The notes under the pieces were generated by a model. That model had not been told where the DNA came from. It did no database searches and worked only from the letters and a program-made list of their open reading frames with translations. Of a DNA stretch of 7,367 nucleotides, positions 1 through 6,437 are shown piece by piece. Location of the stretch: NCBI GenBank assembly GCA_012270355.1, contig JAAXIL010000125.1, forward strand, positions 1 to 7,367. Reading direction: 5' to 3'. The stretch comes from Psychrobacter sp. Its GTDB lineage: Bacteria > Pseudomonadota > Gammaproteobacteria > Pseudomonadales > Moraxellaceae. Both the position numbers and the translations under genes were made by a program. The stretch's first letter is position 1. Each line of letters opens with the position of its first letter.

Positions 1-625
1 TTTCAGCATCGATTTCCCCCTCAACTGCAGACAACGCTGATTCGAATTTCTGATCCCAGTTAACCCGCAGTAAGCCCCGATAAATCAGGCCATCATCATA
101 CAACCGCACAAACACTTCTTTGACCGCATTCGATAGCCCCTTATCCATGGTAAAGCGTTCTCGTGACCAGTCCACCGAACTGCCCAAACGGCGGATTTGG
201 CGGGTGATGTTGCCCCCTGATTCGGCTTTCCACTCCCATACTTTGTCGATAAAGTCTTCTCGGCTCATGTCGGTGCGTTTGATGCCCTCGGCATTTAGGC
301 GACGCTCCACCACCATTTGGGTAGCGATGCCTGCGTGGTCGGTGCCTGGTTGCCATAGGGTGTTGTCGCCCTGCATGCGGTGATAGCGGGTGAGTGCGTC
401 CATGATGGCGTTGTTAAAGCCGTGCCCCATGTGCAGTGAGCCTGTGACGTTGGGCGGGGGCAAGGCGATGGAAAATGACTGCTCACTGGCATAGGTCGGG
501 GCAAAATAGCCTGCTTCTTCCCAGCCTTGATACATGCCCTGTTCGATGTCTTTGGGGCTATAGGCGTTTTCAAATTGGGTCAGGGCGTGTTGGATAGATT
601 GGGCGTTTTGATTGGATACGGTCAT
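1..625 (-). CDS. valS: Valyl-tRNA synthetase, N-terminal part (cut by window edge)
   Basis: This class I aminoacyl-tRNA synthetase charges tRNA-Val with valine in the cytoplasm. The first 208 codons are present, against 951 residues in E. coli ValS. The ATG is at 625-623 on the minus strand and the frame stays open to the edge. Visible landmarks are [15 protein letters not shown] at residues 57-70, which holds the class I HIGH motif as HMGH (65-68), then [18 protein letters not shown] (91-108), EWKAESGG (131-138) and [11 protein letters not shown] (150-160). These match ValS closely. The editing domain and KMSKS loop lie outside the window. Residues 185-208 depart from the usual GKRLVNWDP...SDLEVE stretch (see findings). 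No strong Shine-Dalgarno sequence precedes the ATG. The gene is divergent from the ATPase gene at 787. Confidence 0.97.
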   Translation of the reverse strand, partial: MTVSNQNAQSIQHALTQFENAYSPKDIEQGMYQGWEEAGYFAPTYASEQSFSIALPPPNVTGSLHMGHGFNNAIMDALTRYHRMQGDNTLWQPGTDHAGIATQMVVERRLNAEGIKRTDMSREDFIDKVWEWKAESGGNITRQIRRLGSSVDWSRERFTMDKGLSNAVKEVFVRLYDDGLIYRGLLRVNWDQKFESALSAVEGEIDAE

Positions 626-698
626 GGTGTCGTCTTATCGTAGAGTGATGGAATGATTAAAAATTTGAATGGTTAAGGATTTTAACGCAGATTGGGTA

Positions 699-726
699 GA
701 TTGTAGAGGGGTTTGTGCCTACAATC
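699..726. promoter_or_regulatory. Perfect 8-bp inverted repeat with two outward TACAAT hexamers
   Basis: GATTGTAG (699-706) and CTACAATC (719-726) are perfect inverted copies separated by 12 bases. The left arm read on the minus strand gives TACAAT (705-700), and the right arm read on the plus strand gives TACAAT (720-725). Both are good sigma-70 -10 hexamers, pointing at valS and at the ATPase gene respectively. Neither has a convincing -35 at 16-18 bp: the best plus-strand candidates, TTGGGT (692-697) and TTGTAG (701-706), are badly spaced. An alternative plus-strand -10 is TAAAAT at 740-745. The site may be a divergent promoter core or a repressor operator. The repeat is seen directly; the function is inferred. 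Confidence 0.4.
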
Positions 727-753
727 AGAAGTATCGGTTTAAAATAGTAATGA

Positions 754-767
754 TTAACCATTAACCA
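754..767. repeat. Tandem TTAACCA repeat upstream of the ATPase gene
   Basis: TTAACCA occurs twice head to tail (754-760 and 761-767), ending 19 bases before the ATPase start codon. An inverted copy, TGGTTAA, lies at 670-676 on the valS side of the same intergenic region. This could be a binding site for a regulator of the ATPase/TOPRIM unit, or chance in AT-rich DNA. Confidence 0.3.
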
Positions 768-786
768 CCATCATAACGAGCAAGCC

Positions 787-1830
787 ATGCACTTAGACTC
801 ACTGACCATCAAAAACTTTCGGGTACTCGAAGACATTCATGTAAAAAAATTGGGACACGTTAACCTGATTGTAGGAAAGAACAATTCGGGTAAAAGCACA
901 GTGCTTGAGGCGTTGGCATTGCTGGCGAGTGGGTTTGATAAGAAAGTCGTAAGTAGAATAACTCAAAATAGAGAAATTGGCAGACACCAACATAACTATA
1001 AGAGCTTTGAAAACGATATATCTTTTAAATCATTATTCAATAGCTCCTCCTTTTACTCTGAAGTTTATCTGGGCAATAACAATGATTATATAAGATTTAG
1101 AATGTCTGATATTTTAGAGTTGCCTGCAGAGGATAGTAATGAGTTTATTTACGATGTAGATGATTTAAAGGTCATTAGTAGTCGTGAATTAAAACATCTA
1201 AAAATATTACAAAATAACTTTATGTATCAGAGTAAAAGCAAAAAAATTCACACCAATTTCTTTAATTGTGAGTATATAGATACTAATACTTTAAATATAG
1301 AAAGCCTATCAGCAGAATGGGAACAATTTCTACTTACTGAAGCTGAAGATATAGCTCTACAGATGCTAAAAATTATCGAGCCTAATATTATAGATTTAGC
1401 TTTTCTCAATGAGAACGACCAACGTGTGCCATATGTTAGGTTAGCAAACTCAAAACAAAGAACTCCCCTCCACCAAATGGGCGATGGTATTTTCCGCTTA
1501 TTACAAATCATTTTAAAAGTATTAAAAGCCAAAGACGGATTTTTACTCATTGATGAGTTTGAAAACGGCTTGCATTACAGCGTGCAACCTGACGTGTGGC
1601 GGTTGGTGTTCAAACTTGCTGAAGAGTTTAACATTCAGGTCTTTGCCACCACGCATAGTTGGGACTGTATCGAAAGTTTTGCTGAGGTTGCAAGAAAAAG
1701 CGAGTTGGATGGCGTGCTGTTCCGATTGGGGCGTAGCGTGCGAAAGTCAGAATATGGCAAGGTTATTGCCACTGAGTTTGATGAAGATGAGCTATACAAC
1801 ATGACCAAAATGCAAATGGAAGTCCGCTAA
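787..1830 (+). CDS. OLD/AAA_15-like ABC-type ATPase, probable defence sensor ATPase
   Basis: The protein has 347 residues and is a soluble SMC/ABC-type ATPase, with no signal peptide or membrane segment. It opens with LTIKNFRVLED (6-16), the usual beginning of the RecF/OLD/AAA_15 group. Walker A is GKNNSGKST (30-38), the ABC signature-like segment is HQMGDGIFRLLQI (229-241), Walker B is FLLIDEFENGLH (252-263) with E257 as likely catalytic base, and the switch histidine is H290 in ATTHSWDC. All catalytic motifs look intact, so the ATPase is probably active. Residues 52-215, between Walker A and the signature, are poorly conserved in appearance and encoded by AT-rich DNA; this is where such proteins carry their dimerisation or sensor insert. 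There is no C-terminal TOPRIM domain, but one is encoded by the next gene, which overlaps this stop by one base (TAATG). The Shine-Dalgarno is weak (ACGAG, 776-780). The family call is solid; the defence role is inferred from the pairing. Confidence 0.88.
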   Translation: MHLDSLTIKNFRVLEDIHVKKLGHVNLIVGKNNSGKSTVLEALALLASGFDKKVVSRITQNREIGRHQHNYKSFENDISFKSLFNSSSFYSEVYLGNNNDYIRFRMSDILELPAEDSNEFIYDVDDLKVISSRELKHLKILQNNFMYQSKSKKIHTNFFNCEYIDTNTLNIESLSAEWEQFLLTEAEDIALQMLKIIEPNIIDLAFLNENDQRVPYVRLANSKQRTPLHQMGDGIFRLLQIILKVLKAKDGFLLIDEFENGLHYSVQPDVWRLVFKLAEEFNIQVFATTHSWDCIESFAEVARKSELDGVLFRLGRSVRKSEYGKVIATEFDEDELYNMTKMQMEVR

Positions 1831-2537
1831 TGCCCAGTCAAAATATTAAAAATTTGCTGATTGTTGAAGGCGAAGCAGACAAACTATTTGTTAAACGCTT
1901 TTTACAAAGAGAACGTCTGCATTTAAATCTAAAAGTTCAGCCAGTTACGCCAGTGGATATTGACCCTGCACAAACCTATACCACCAAAGGTGCAGTTTTC
2001 AATGTGTTAGAAAATATCCTTAAGTCTTTGGCAGACGGCTCAATCGAAAGATTGGGCATTTTAGTTGATATGGACTTCCGAGAAAGTAGTCGCATGCCCA
2101 TCAAACAACAAAACTTAGACCAGTTGTCCCAAAAGTTAAACTCCCATGACTTTAGTTTACGTCAGCAAACAAATGATGATAAAGGTATATTTTTTGAGAA
2201 TGATGAATTTGAATATCCTATTGGCGTATGGCTGATGCCAGACAACCAAAATGAAGGCTATTTTGAATCATGGATAAAGCAAAATATTGATGCCAGTCAG
2301 CTTGCGAACTGGCAACTAGAAGAGGCGTTTATAAACTCATTTGATGAAGGTCACTTTAAACCTCATGTTATCGACAAAGCCTTGATTTTCACATGGCTTG
2401 CCATCCAGCCCAAACCCAGCCAAGATTTAAGCTATTGCCTTAAACCTGAAGATAAAAAGCCCATCGGCAAACTATTGGACAACACCCAACCCAGTTATCA
2501 AAATTTTAAGCAGTGGCTTGTAAACACTTTTGCTTAG
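1830..2537 (+). CDS. DUF3226 family TOPRIM-like protein, partner of the upstream ATPase
   Basis: The protein has 235 residues and looks soluble. The N-terminus LLIVEGEADKLFVKRFL (9-25) is a TOPRIM first motif, with E13 as the expected metal-binding glutamate. LGILVDMDFRESS (75-87) supplies the DxD pair, D80 and D82. The later segment GVWLMPDNQNEGYFESW (132-148) and DKALIFTWLA (182-191) are what I recall from DUF3226 proteins. TOPRIM folds bind Mg2+ and in OLD-type nucleases cleave DNA or RNA; for DUF3226 itself I know no established activity. The ATG at 1830 shares its A with the stop codon of the ATPase gene, so translation is very likely coupled and the products are expected to act as a complex. 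The next gene starts 59 bases downstream. A nuclease effector gated by the ATPase is the favoured reading, but a non-nucleolytic role is possible. Confidence 0.82.
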   Translation: MPSQNIKNLLIVEGEADKLFVKRFLQRERLHLNLKVQPVTPVDIDPAQTYTTKGAVFNVLENILKSLADGSIERLGILVDMDFRESSRMPIKQQNLDQLSQKLNSHDFSLRQQTNDDKGIFFENDEFEYPIGVWLMPDNQNEGYFESWIKQNIDASQLANWQLEEAFINSFDEGHFKPHVIDKALIFTWLAIQPKPSQDLSYCLKPEDKKPIGKLLDNTQPSYQNFKQWLVNTFA

Positions 2538-2583
2538 TAGTCTCTATCGTTATCGGTCATCCCTAACTACTACTTAAATTTTT
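2535..2583 (+). terminator. Weak candidate terminator after the TOPRIM gene
   Basis: TAGTAGT (2535-2541, including the stop codon) pairs perfectly with ACTACTA (2566-2572), followed by TTAAA and five T residues (2579-2583). The 24-base loop is long and the stem is AT-rich, so termination would be weak at best. If real, it separates the ATPase/TOPRIM unit from the DUF421 gene. Confidence 0.25.
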
Positions 2584-2596
2584 CAATAGGACTCAC

Positions 2597-3172
2597 ATGG
2601 AAGAAGCCGCAAAATATACCTTTGATTTACACCGTATCTTATTTGGTGATTATAGCTGGATGATTTTTTTGGAAATCACCATCCGTGTTGCCATCATCAT
2701 GGCCTACACCATTTTGATGATTCGCTGGATTGGCAAACGGGCAGTCACACAAATTGGTAGCTCTGATTTATTGCTCGTGACCGCATTGGGCAGTGCGGTG
2801 GGCGATTCGCTGTTTTATCCCACCATTCCGCTGTCGGTCGCCATCATCGTCATCACCGTGGTCGCCGCCATGCATAATCTGTATGTATATTTTTCCATCA
2901 AATTTGAGTTTTTTCGCAAAAAGATGCAGCCGTCAGTGGTCAAACTGGTGGAAGATGGCAAATTATTAGAAGACAACATCGAACAAGACGACATCGACAT
3001 CAACGAGGTGTATATGCTACTTCGCCAAAACGGCGTGCAGTATTTATCCGAGGTCGAAGCGGCGTATTTTGAGCAGTCTGGCAAGGTGAGCGTATTCATG
3101 TATCAAAATCCGCCAACCCCGAAAAGCGAATCCATTTTGCCTGAGAATTTGGAAAGCGAAGAGATGAAGTAG
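2597..3172 (+). CDS. DUF421/YetF-family membrane protein
   Basis: The protein has 191 residues and belongs to the DUF421 (YetF-like) family, whose biochemical role is not established. Three hydrophobic segments are visible, roughly residues 22-43, 57-75 and 77-98, followed by a soluble C-terminal domain. Family landmarks are IRWIGKRAVTQIGSSDLLL (42-60), QPSVVKLVEDGKLL (111-124), the segment INEVYMLLRQNGV (135-147), and EAAYFEQSGKVSVF (154-167), which resembles the usual 'EAYLE..G.VSV' ending of the domain. The ATG is preceded by AATAGGA (2584-2590) at good spacing. The downstream small ORF starts eight bases after its stop and may be cotranscribed. It probably sits in the inner membrane with the C-terminal domain in the cytoplasm; that topology is inferred. 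Confidence 0.9.
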   Translation: MEEAAKYTFDLHRILFGDYSWMIFLEITIRVAIIMAYTILMIRWIGKRAVTQIGSSDLLLVTALGSAVGDSLFYPTIPLSVAIIVITVVAAMHNLYVYFSIKFEFFRKKMQPSVVKLVEDGKLLEDNIEQDDIDINEVYMLLRQNGVQYLSEVEAAYFEQSGKVSVFMYQNPPTPKSESILPENLESEEMK

Positions 3173-3180
3173 GGTTCGAA

Positions 3181-3435
3181 ATGATGAAACAATTATCAAA
3201 CCTTAAACGTCTCATTAGCACCGACCCCACCGTACGTTATGCCAAACAGATTAAGCAGGGTAAGGTTAAGCTGGAAAAATTACCAAACGGCAAAGGGCTG
3301 ACTTCATTACGTCATACATTACCCTTGAATCATTTAATCAGTCACACGAAACTATTTAGAACAAAATTCGTTCATTCAGATTTTTTCCTTACTTTTCCTA
3401 TAATCATTAGTTTATGCCTAGATAACTTTTTTTAA
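3181..3435 (+). CDS. Small unrecognised protein, possibly a degraded or truncated gene
   Basis: The open frame has 84 codons and two candidate starts, ATG at 3181 and ATG at 3184. TAGGG (3170-3174), overlapping the stop of the DUF421 gene, can serve as Shine-Dalgarno for either. I do not recognise the product. The first half is basic and looks like real protein (ISTDPTVRYAKQIKQGKVKL, residues 12-31, then EKLPNGKG). The second half, from about residue 40, is leucine-, phenylalanine- and isoleucine-rich, comes from AT-rich DNA and looks like read-through into noncoding sequence. A plausible reading is a short conserved N-terminal piece whose original 3' end was lost. It could also be an intact small protein with a hydrophobic tail, or not a gene. 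If it is not a gene, 3173-3633 is a noncoding gap of about 460 bases. Confidence 0.45.
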   Translation: MMKQLSNLKRLISTDPTVRYAKQIKQGKVKLEKLPNGKGLTSLRHTLPLNHLISHTKLFRTKFVHSDFFLTFPIIISLCLDNFF

Positions 3436-3633
3436 GTTTATTATCCTGCATGGCTTGCTATCGTCAGACAACAACTGTAAACTTAATTCACCTTACACTA
3501 GCGTTACAGACGTGTTGGATTACGCAAAATTCTTAATAATCTGCCGTTTATCTTCCATTTTGCTGGTGTTATTTAGTTTGTACCCTACAACTTAATCACG
3601 TCTTTTGACGTTCAGACAAAAAGGAGTTTGTCT
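3436..3633 (+). other. Leader region of the symporter operon
   Basis: This AT-rich stretch must contain the promoter of the symporter genes unless they are read from upstream. No clear sigma-70 pair stands out. The best -10-like string is TTAATAAT (3533-3540), but TTGGAT (3515-3520) lies too close to be its -35; TTGCTA (3455-3460) with TAAACT (3478-3483) has a 17-base spacer but a poor -10. A small hairpin, ACGTC (3598-3602), TTTT loop, GACGT (3607-3611), sits ten bases before the Shine-Dalgarno. Confidence 0.35.
3621..3626 (+). promoter_or_regulatory. Ribosome binding site deciding the DUF4212 start
   Basis: AAGGAG lies seven bases before the ATG at 3634. The in-frame TTG at 3628 is only one base away from this site and cannot use it, so the start is placed at 3634. 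Confidence 0.8.
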
Positions 3634-3894
3634 ATGCAACCGCATCGTGATGCAGCAGGCTATTGGAAAGCCAACGTGCGTCTTATCCTCATGTGTCTTG
3701 CAGTCTGGGCTTTTGTGTCCTTTGGCTGTGCCATTCTTTTTCGTCCCCTGCTCTCTGGCATCTACGTCGGTGGCACTGACCTCGGATTTTGGTTTGCCCA
3801 GCAAGGCTCAATTGCCACCTTTATCGTGCTGATTTTCTTTTACGCTTGGCGGATGAATCAGCTCGATAAAAAATACGGCTTAGACGAGGAGTGA
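3634..3894 (+). CDS. DUF4212 protein, small subunit of sodium:solute symporter
   Basis: The protein has 86 residues and is the small membrane partner of VC_2705-type sodium:solute symporters (DUF4212). Two hydrophobic helices are visible, about residues 16-38 and 54-74. Between and within them lie the family's conserved segments FRPLLSGIYVGG (36-47) and GFWFAQQGSI (51-60), with FYAWRMNQLDKKYG (69-82) at the cytoplasmic end of helix 2. The start at 3634 is chosen because of AAGGAG at 3621-3626. The large subunit begins four bases after its stop, and the large subunit's own Shine-Dalgarno (GAGGAG, 3886-3891) lies inside the end of this gene, so the two are cotranscribed. How the small subunit contributes to transport is not settled. 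Confidence 0.93.
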   Translation: MQPHRDAAGYWKANVRLILMCLAVWAFVSFGCAILFRPLLSGIYVGGTDLGFWFAQQGSIATFIVLIFFYAWRMNQLDKKYGLDEE

Positions 3895-3898
3895 TGAC

Positions 3899-5767
3899 AT
3901 GAGTCAGTTTCTAATTAACATTATCTTCGTTGGTCTGTCGTTTTTGCTGTATTTCGGCATTGCCATTTGGGCACGAGCAGGCTCTACCAAAGACTTTTAT
4001 GTTGCTGGTGGTGGTGTGCATCCTGTCGTTAACGGTATGTCAACGGGGGCGGACTGGATGAGTGCTGCCTCGTTTATTTCGATGGCAGGTTTGCTGGCGT
4101 TTGGTGGCTACGGTGCGTCCTCATATCTGATGGGGTGGACAGGTGGTTACGTGCTACTCGCCATGTTACTTGCCCCCTATTTGCGTAAGTTTGGCAAATT
4201 TACCGTGCCCGACTTTATTGGCGATCGTTTTTATTCCAAAACGGCGGCTTTAGTGGCGGTGGCGTGTTTGATTATTGCTTCAACCACTTATGTTATCGGA
4301 CAGATGACGGGTGCGGGCGTGGCGTTCTCTCGCTTCTTGGAGGTGGACAACACCACAGGGCTAATCATTGCGGCTTTTGTGGTGTTCTTCTATGCTGTTT
4401 TGGGCGGCATGAAAGGGATTACCTACACGCAGGTAGCCCAGTATGTTGTTTTGATTATTGCCTATACCATCCCTGCCGTGTTCATCTCGTTAGAACTGAC
4501 GGGCAACCCCATTCCAGGCTTGGGGATGTTCTCAACACATACGGAATCTGGTTTGCCGTTATTGACCAAACTTGACCAAGTGGTGACCGACCTAGGGTTT
4601 GAGTCATATACAGCAGACGTGCCGAATAAGCTTAACATGGTGCTGTTTACCCTAACACTGATGATTGGTACGGCAGGTTTGCCCCACGTTATCATTCGCT
4701 TTTTTACCGTGCCAAAAGTTGCCGATGCCCGTTGGTCGGCAGGATGGGCGTTGGTTTGTATCGCCCTACTCTACTTTACCGCCCCTGCGGTCGGGTCAAT
4801 GGCTCGTTTAAACCTGATTGATACCGTGTATCCTGAAGGTATCGAAGCCCCTGCTTTACAATATGATCAACGTCCTACGTGGATGCGGACTTGGGAAGAT
4901 ACAGGTCTGATTACCTTTAATGACCTAAATAACGATGGTCGCATTCAGATGTATAACGATGGCGGCTTAGGTGCGGCTCAAATTGCCTTGAACACAGCTG
5001 AAGCAGACGGTAGCGACGTGGCTGCGGCAGGGACAGCGGTCAGTGAAGCTCAAGTGAAACAAGATGCCATTTTGGATGGTAAATTTACTGCTCAAGGCTT
5101 TCAAGGTAATGAGTTGGATGTGAACCGTGACATCATGGTACTCGCAAATCCCGAGATTGCGGAATTGCCACCTTGGGTAATTGGTTTGATTGCAGCAGGT
5201 GGTTTGGCGGCAGCATTGTCCACGGCAGCAGGTCTGCTACTGGCGATTTCCTCAGCGGTTAGCCATGACTTGTTTAAGCGTCAATTTAAGCCTGAAATTA
5301 CCGATAAAGAAGAACTCAGAATTGCCCGAATCACGATGGGTGTGGCGATTGTGATTGCCACTTGGTTAGGGTTAAATCCCCCTGGGTTTGCGGCACAGGT
5401 GGTTGCTCTCGCCTTTGGGATTGCGGCGGCATCCCTATTCCCCGCACTGATGATGGGTATTTTCTCAAAACGCATCAACAATCATGGGGCAGTAGCTGGG
5501 ATGCTTGCAGGTTTGATTACCACGCTGGTGTATATCTTCATGTATAAAGGTTGGTTCTTTGTTTCGGGCACGGCGATGTTGCCTGACAACGAAGCCAACT
5601 GGTTGCTTGGCATTTCACCCTTGTCGTTCGGTGCGGTTGGTGCTCTCATTAACTTCATCACGGCATTTGTAGTGTCGTCGATGACTACCCCACCCCCTGC
5701 CGAAATTCAAGAGTTGGTGGAAAGCGTGCGGTATCCTCGAGGGGCTGGCGGTGCGATTGACCACTAA
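3899..5767 (+). CDS. Sodium:solute symporter large subunit, VC_2705 subfamily (ActP-like)
   Basis: The protein has 622 residues and is a multi-helix inner-membrane transporter of the SSS family. It is expected to couple Na+ entry to uptake of a small organic anion; the related ActP carries acetate, but the substrate here cannot be read from sequence. Landmarks: KDFYVAGGGV (31-40), NGMSTGADWMSAASFISMAG (45-64), YVIGQMTGAGVAFSRFL (131-147), GMKGITYTQVAQYVVL (170-185), GLPHVIIRFFTVP (260-272) and ALSTAAGLLLAISSAVSHDLF (439-459), where S441 and T442 fit the Na2 site of the LeuT fold. It is longer than ActP (549 residues in E. coli), because of a hydrophilic loop at about 305-425 that contains an EF-hand-like stretch (342-353). 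The gene starts four bases after the DUF4212 gene and ends before a strong terminator. Confidence 0.93.
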   Translation: MSQFLINIIFVGLSFLLYFGIAIWARAGSTKDFYVAGGGVHPVVNGMSTGADWMSAASFISMAGLLAFGGYGASSYLMGWTGGYVLLAMLLAPYLRKFGKFTVPDFIGDRFYSKTAALVAVACLIIASTTYVIGQMTGAGVAFSRFLEVDNTTGLIIAAFVVFFYAVLGGMKGITYTQVAQYVVLIIAYTIPAVFISLELTGNPIPGLGMFSTHTESGLPLLTKLDQVVTDLGFESYTADVPNKLNMVLFTLTLMIGTAGLPHVIIRFFTVPKVADARWSAGWALVCIALLYFTAPAVGSMARLNLIDTVYPEGIEAPALQYDQRPTWMRTWEDTGLITFNDLNNDGRIQMYNDGGLGAAQIALNTAEADGSDVAAAGTAVSEAQVKQDAILDGKFTAQGFQGNELDVNRDIMVLANPEIAELPPWVIGLIAAGGLAAALSTAAGLLLAISSAVSHDLFKRQFKPEITDKEELRIARITMGVAIVIATWLGLNPPGFAAQVVALAFGIAAASLFPALMMGIFSKRINNHGAVAGMLAGLITTLVYIFMYKGWFFVSGTAMLPDNEANWLLGISPLSFGAVGALINFITAFVVSSMTTPPPAEIQELVESVRYPRGAGGAIDH

Positions 5768-5797
5768 ACCTTGAGCCAAAATTTTATTAGCAATACG

Positions 5798-5830
5798 AAT
5801 CACTCATAGGCATACTGTGGGTGATTTTTT
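5798..5830 (+). terminator. Rho-independent terminator of the symporter operon
   Basis: A 12-bp stem (5798-5809 with 5815-5826, two G-U wobbles) closes a five-base loop, GCATA, and runs into TTTTTT (5825-5830). It lies 31 bases after the symporter stop codon. The stem overlaps the first T residues of the tract, which is common. Confidence 0.85.
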
Positions 5831-5872
5831 ATGCAGTCTGCAACATTCTGATAATTACCACTAAGACTTGTT

Positions 5873-6415
5873 ATGATTTATGAATTTATCGCCACCTTCG
5901 GCGCGGTATTTGTCATGGCAGGCATTGCATTAATTATCCGCCATTTCAGCAACTTGATGGGCAAACCTGCTCCAAAGTGGCTAATCCCGATTTTTGCAGG
6001 GCTTGGAATGCTTGGATTTCAAATTTATCAAGAATACCACTGGCAAGACCAACAACTTAGCACTCGAGGCGATAATCTCAAAGTGGTGAAAATGGTAGAA
6101 GGCGAGATTTGGTATCGCCCTTGGAGCTATGTGCGACCACAAGTGGTAAGGATGATGGCGGTGGATGAAGGTAAAGTCCTATCAACGCAACCAACCATTA
6201 AACAGATCAATCTGTATTTGTTTGAGCGTCGGGTCAGTACCAAAATCGTGCCACAACTCGTGGATTGCGACACGCCTGCCATGGTGAGCAACCCTGCGTT
6301 GGCAAATCAGGCAGGCAAACTCACGGGGGCTGAACTGCAAGCGGTGCTGAAGCAGGCGAATTGGCAACCACTTAAGACAGACGATGAGTTGGTGAAAGTG
6401 GTTTGTGATGACTGA
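5873..6415 (+). CDS. Two-helix membrane protein of unknown function
   Basis: I do not recognise this 180-residue protein. It has two hydrophobic segments, about residues 4-22 and 36-53, joined by a short basic loop with R23, H24, K31 and K35. By the positive-inside rule this loop is cytoplasmic, which would place the N-terminus and the 125-residue C-terminal domain in the periplasm. That domain holds only two cysteines, C132 and C178, which could form a disulfide if it is periplasmic. It contains GEIWYRPWSYVRPQVVRMMA (77-96) as its most distinctive stretch. The start ATG at 5873 has no strong Shine-Dalgarno; no later ATG near the N-terminus would keep helix 1 intact. It lies downstream of the symporter terminator, so it should have its own promoter; I could not identify one. 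Coding character looks normal for its neighbours. Confidence 0.75.
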   Translation: MIYEFIATFGAVFVMAGIALIIRHFSNLMGKPAPKWLIPIFAGLGMLGFQIYQEYHWQDQQLSTRGDNLKVVKMVEGEIWYRPWSYVRPQVVRMMAVDEGKVLSTQPTIKQINLYLFERRVSTKIVPQLVDCDTPAMVSNPALANQAGKLTGAELQAVLKQANWQPLKTDDELVKVVCDD

Positions 6416-6437
6416 GCATGCAAGAAACGGAAACAAA

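Noticed and set aside
120..573. Open frames on both strands inside valS
   Set aside because: The third reading on the minus strand encodes unmistakable ValS with the HMGH motif; the others are shadows.
787..2537. Retron, Gabija or Septu assignment for the ATPase/TOPRIM pair
   Set aside because: No reverse transcriptase or msr/msd-like RNA, no UvrD-type helicase and no HNH protein is present between 626 and 3172, so none of these systems fits as defined.
3598..3611. ACGTC-TTTT-GACGT hairpin as a riboswitch or translational switch
   Set aside because: The stem is only five pairs and does not include the AAGGAG ribosome site, so there is too little structure to support a switch.
3592..3832. 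Open frames on both strands overlapping the DUF4212 gene
   Set aside because: They overlap a clear DUF4212 coding frame with its own Shine-Dalgarno and show no recognisable protein character, so they are shadows.
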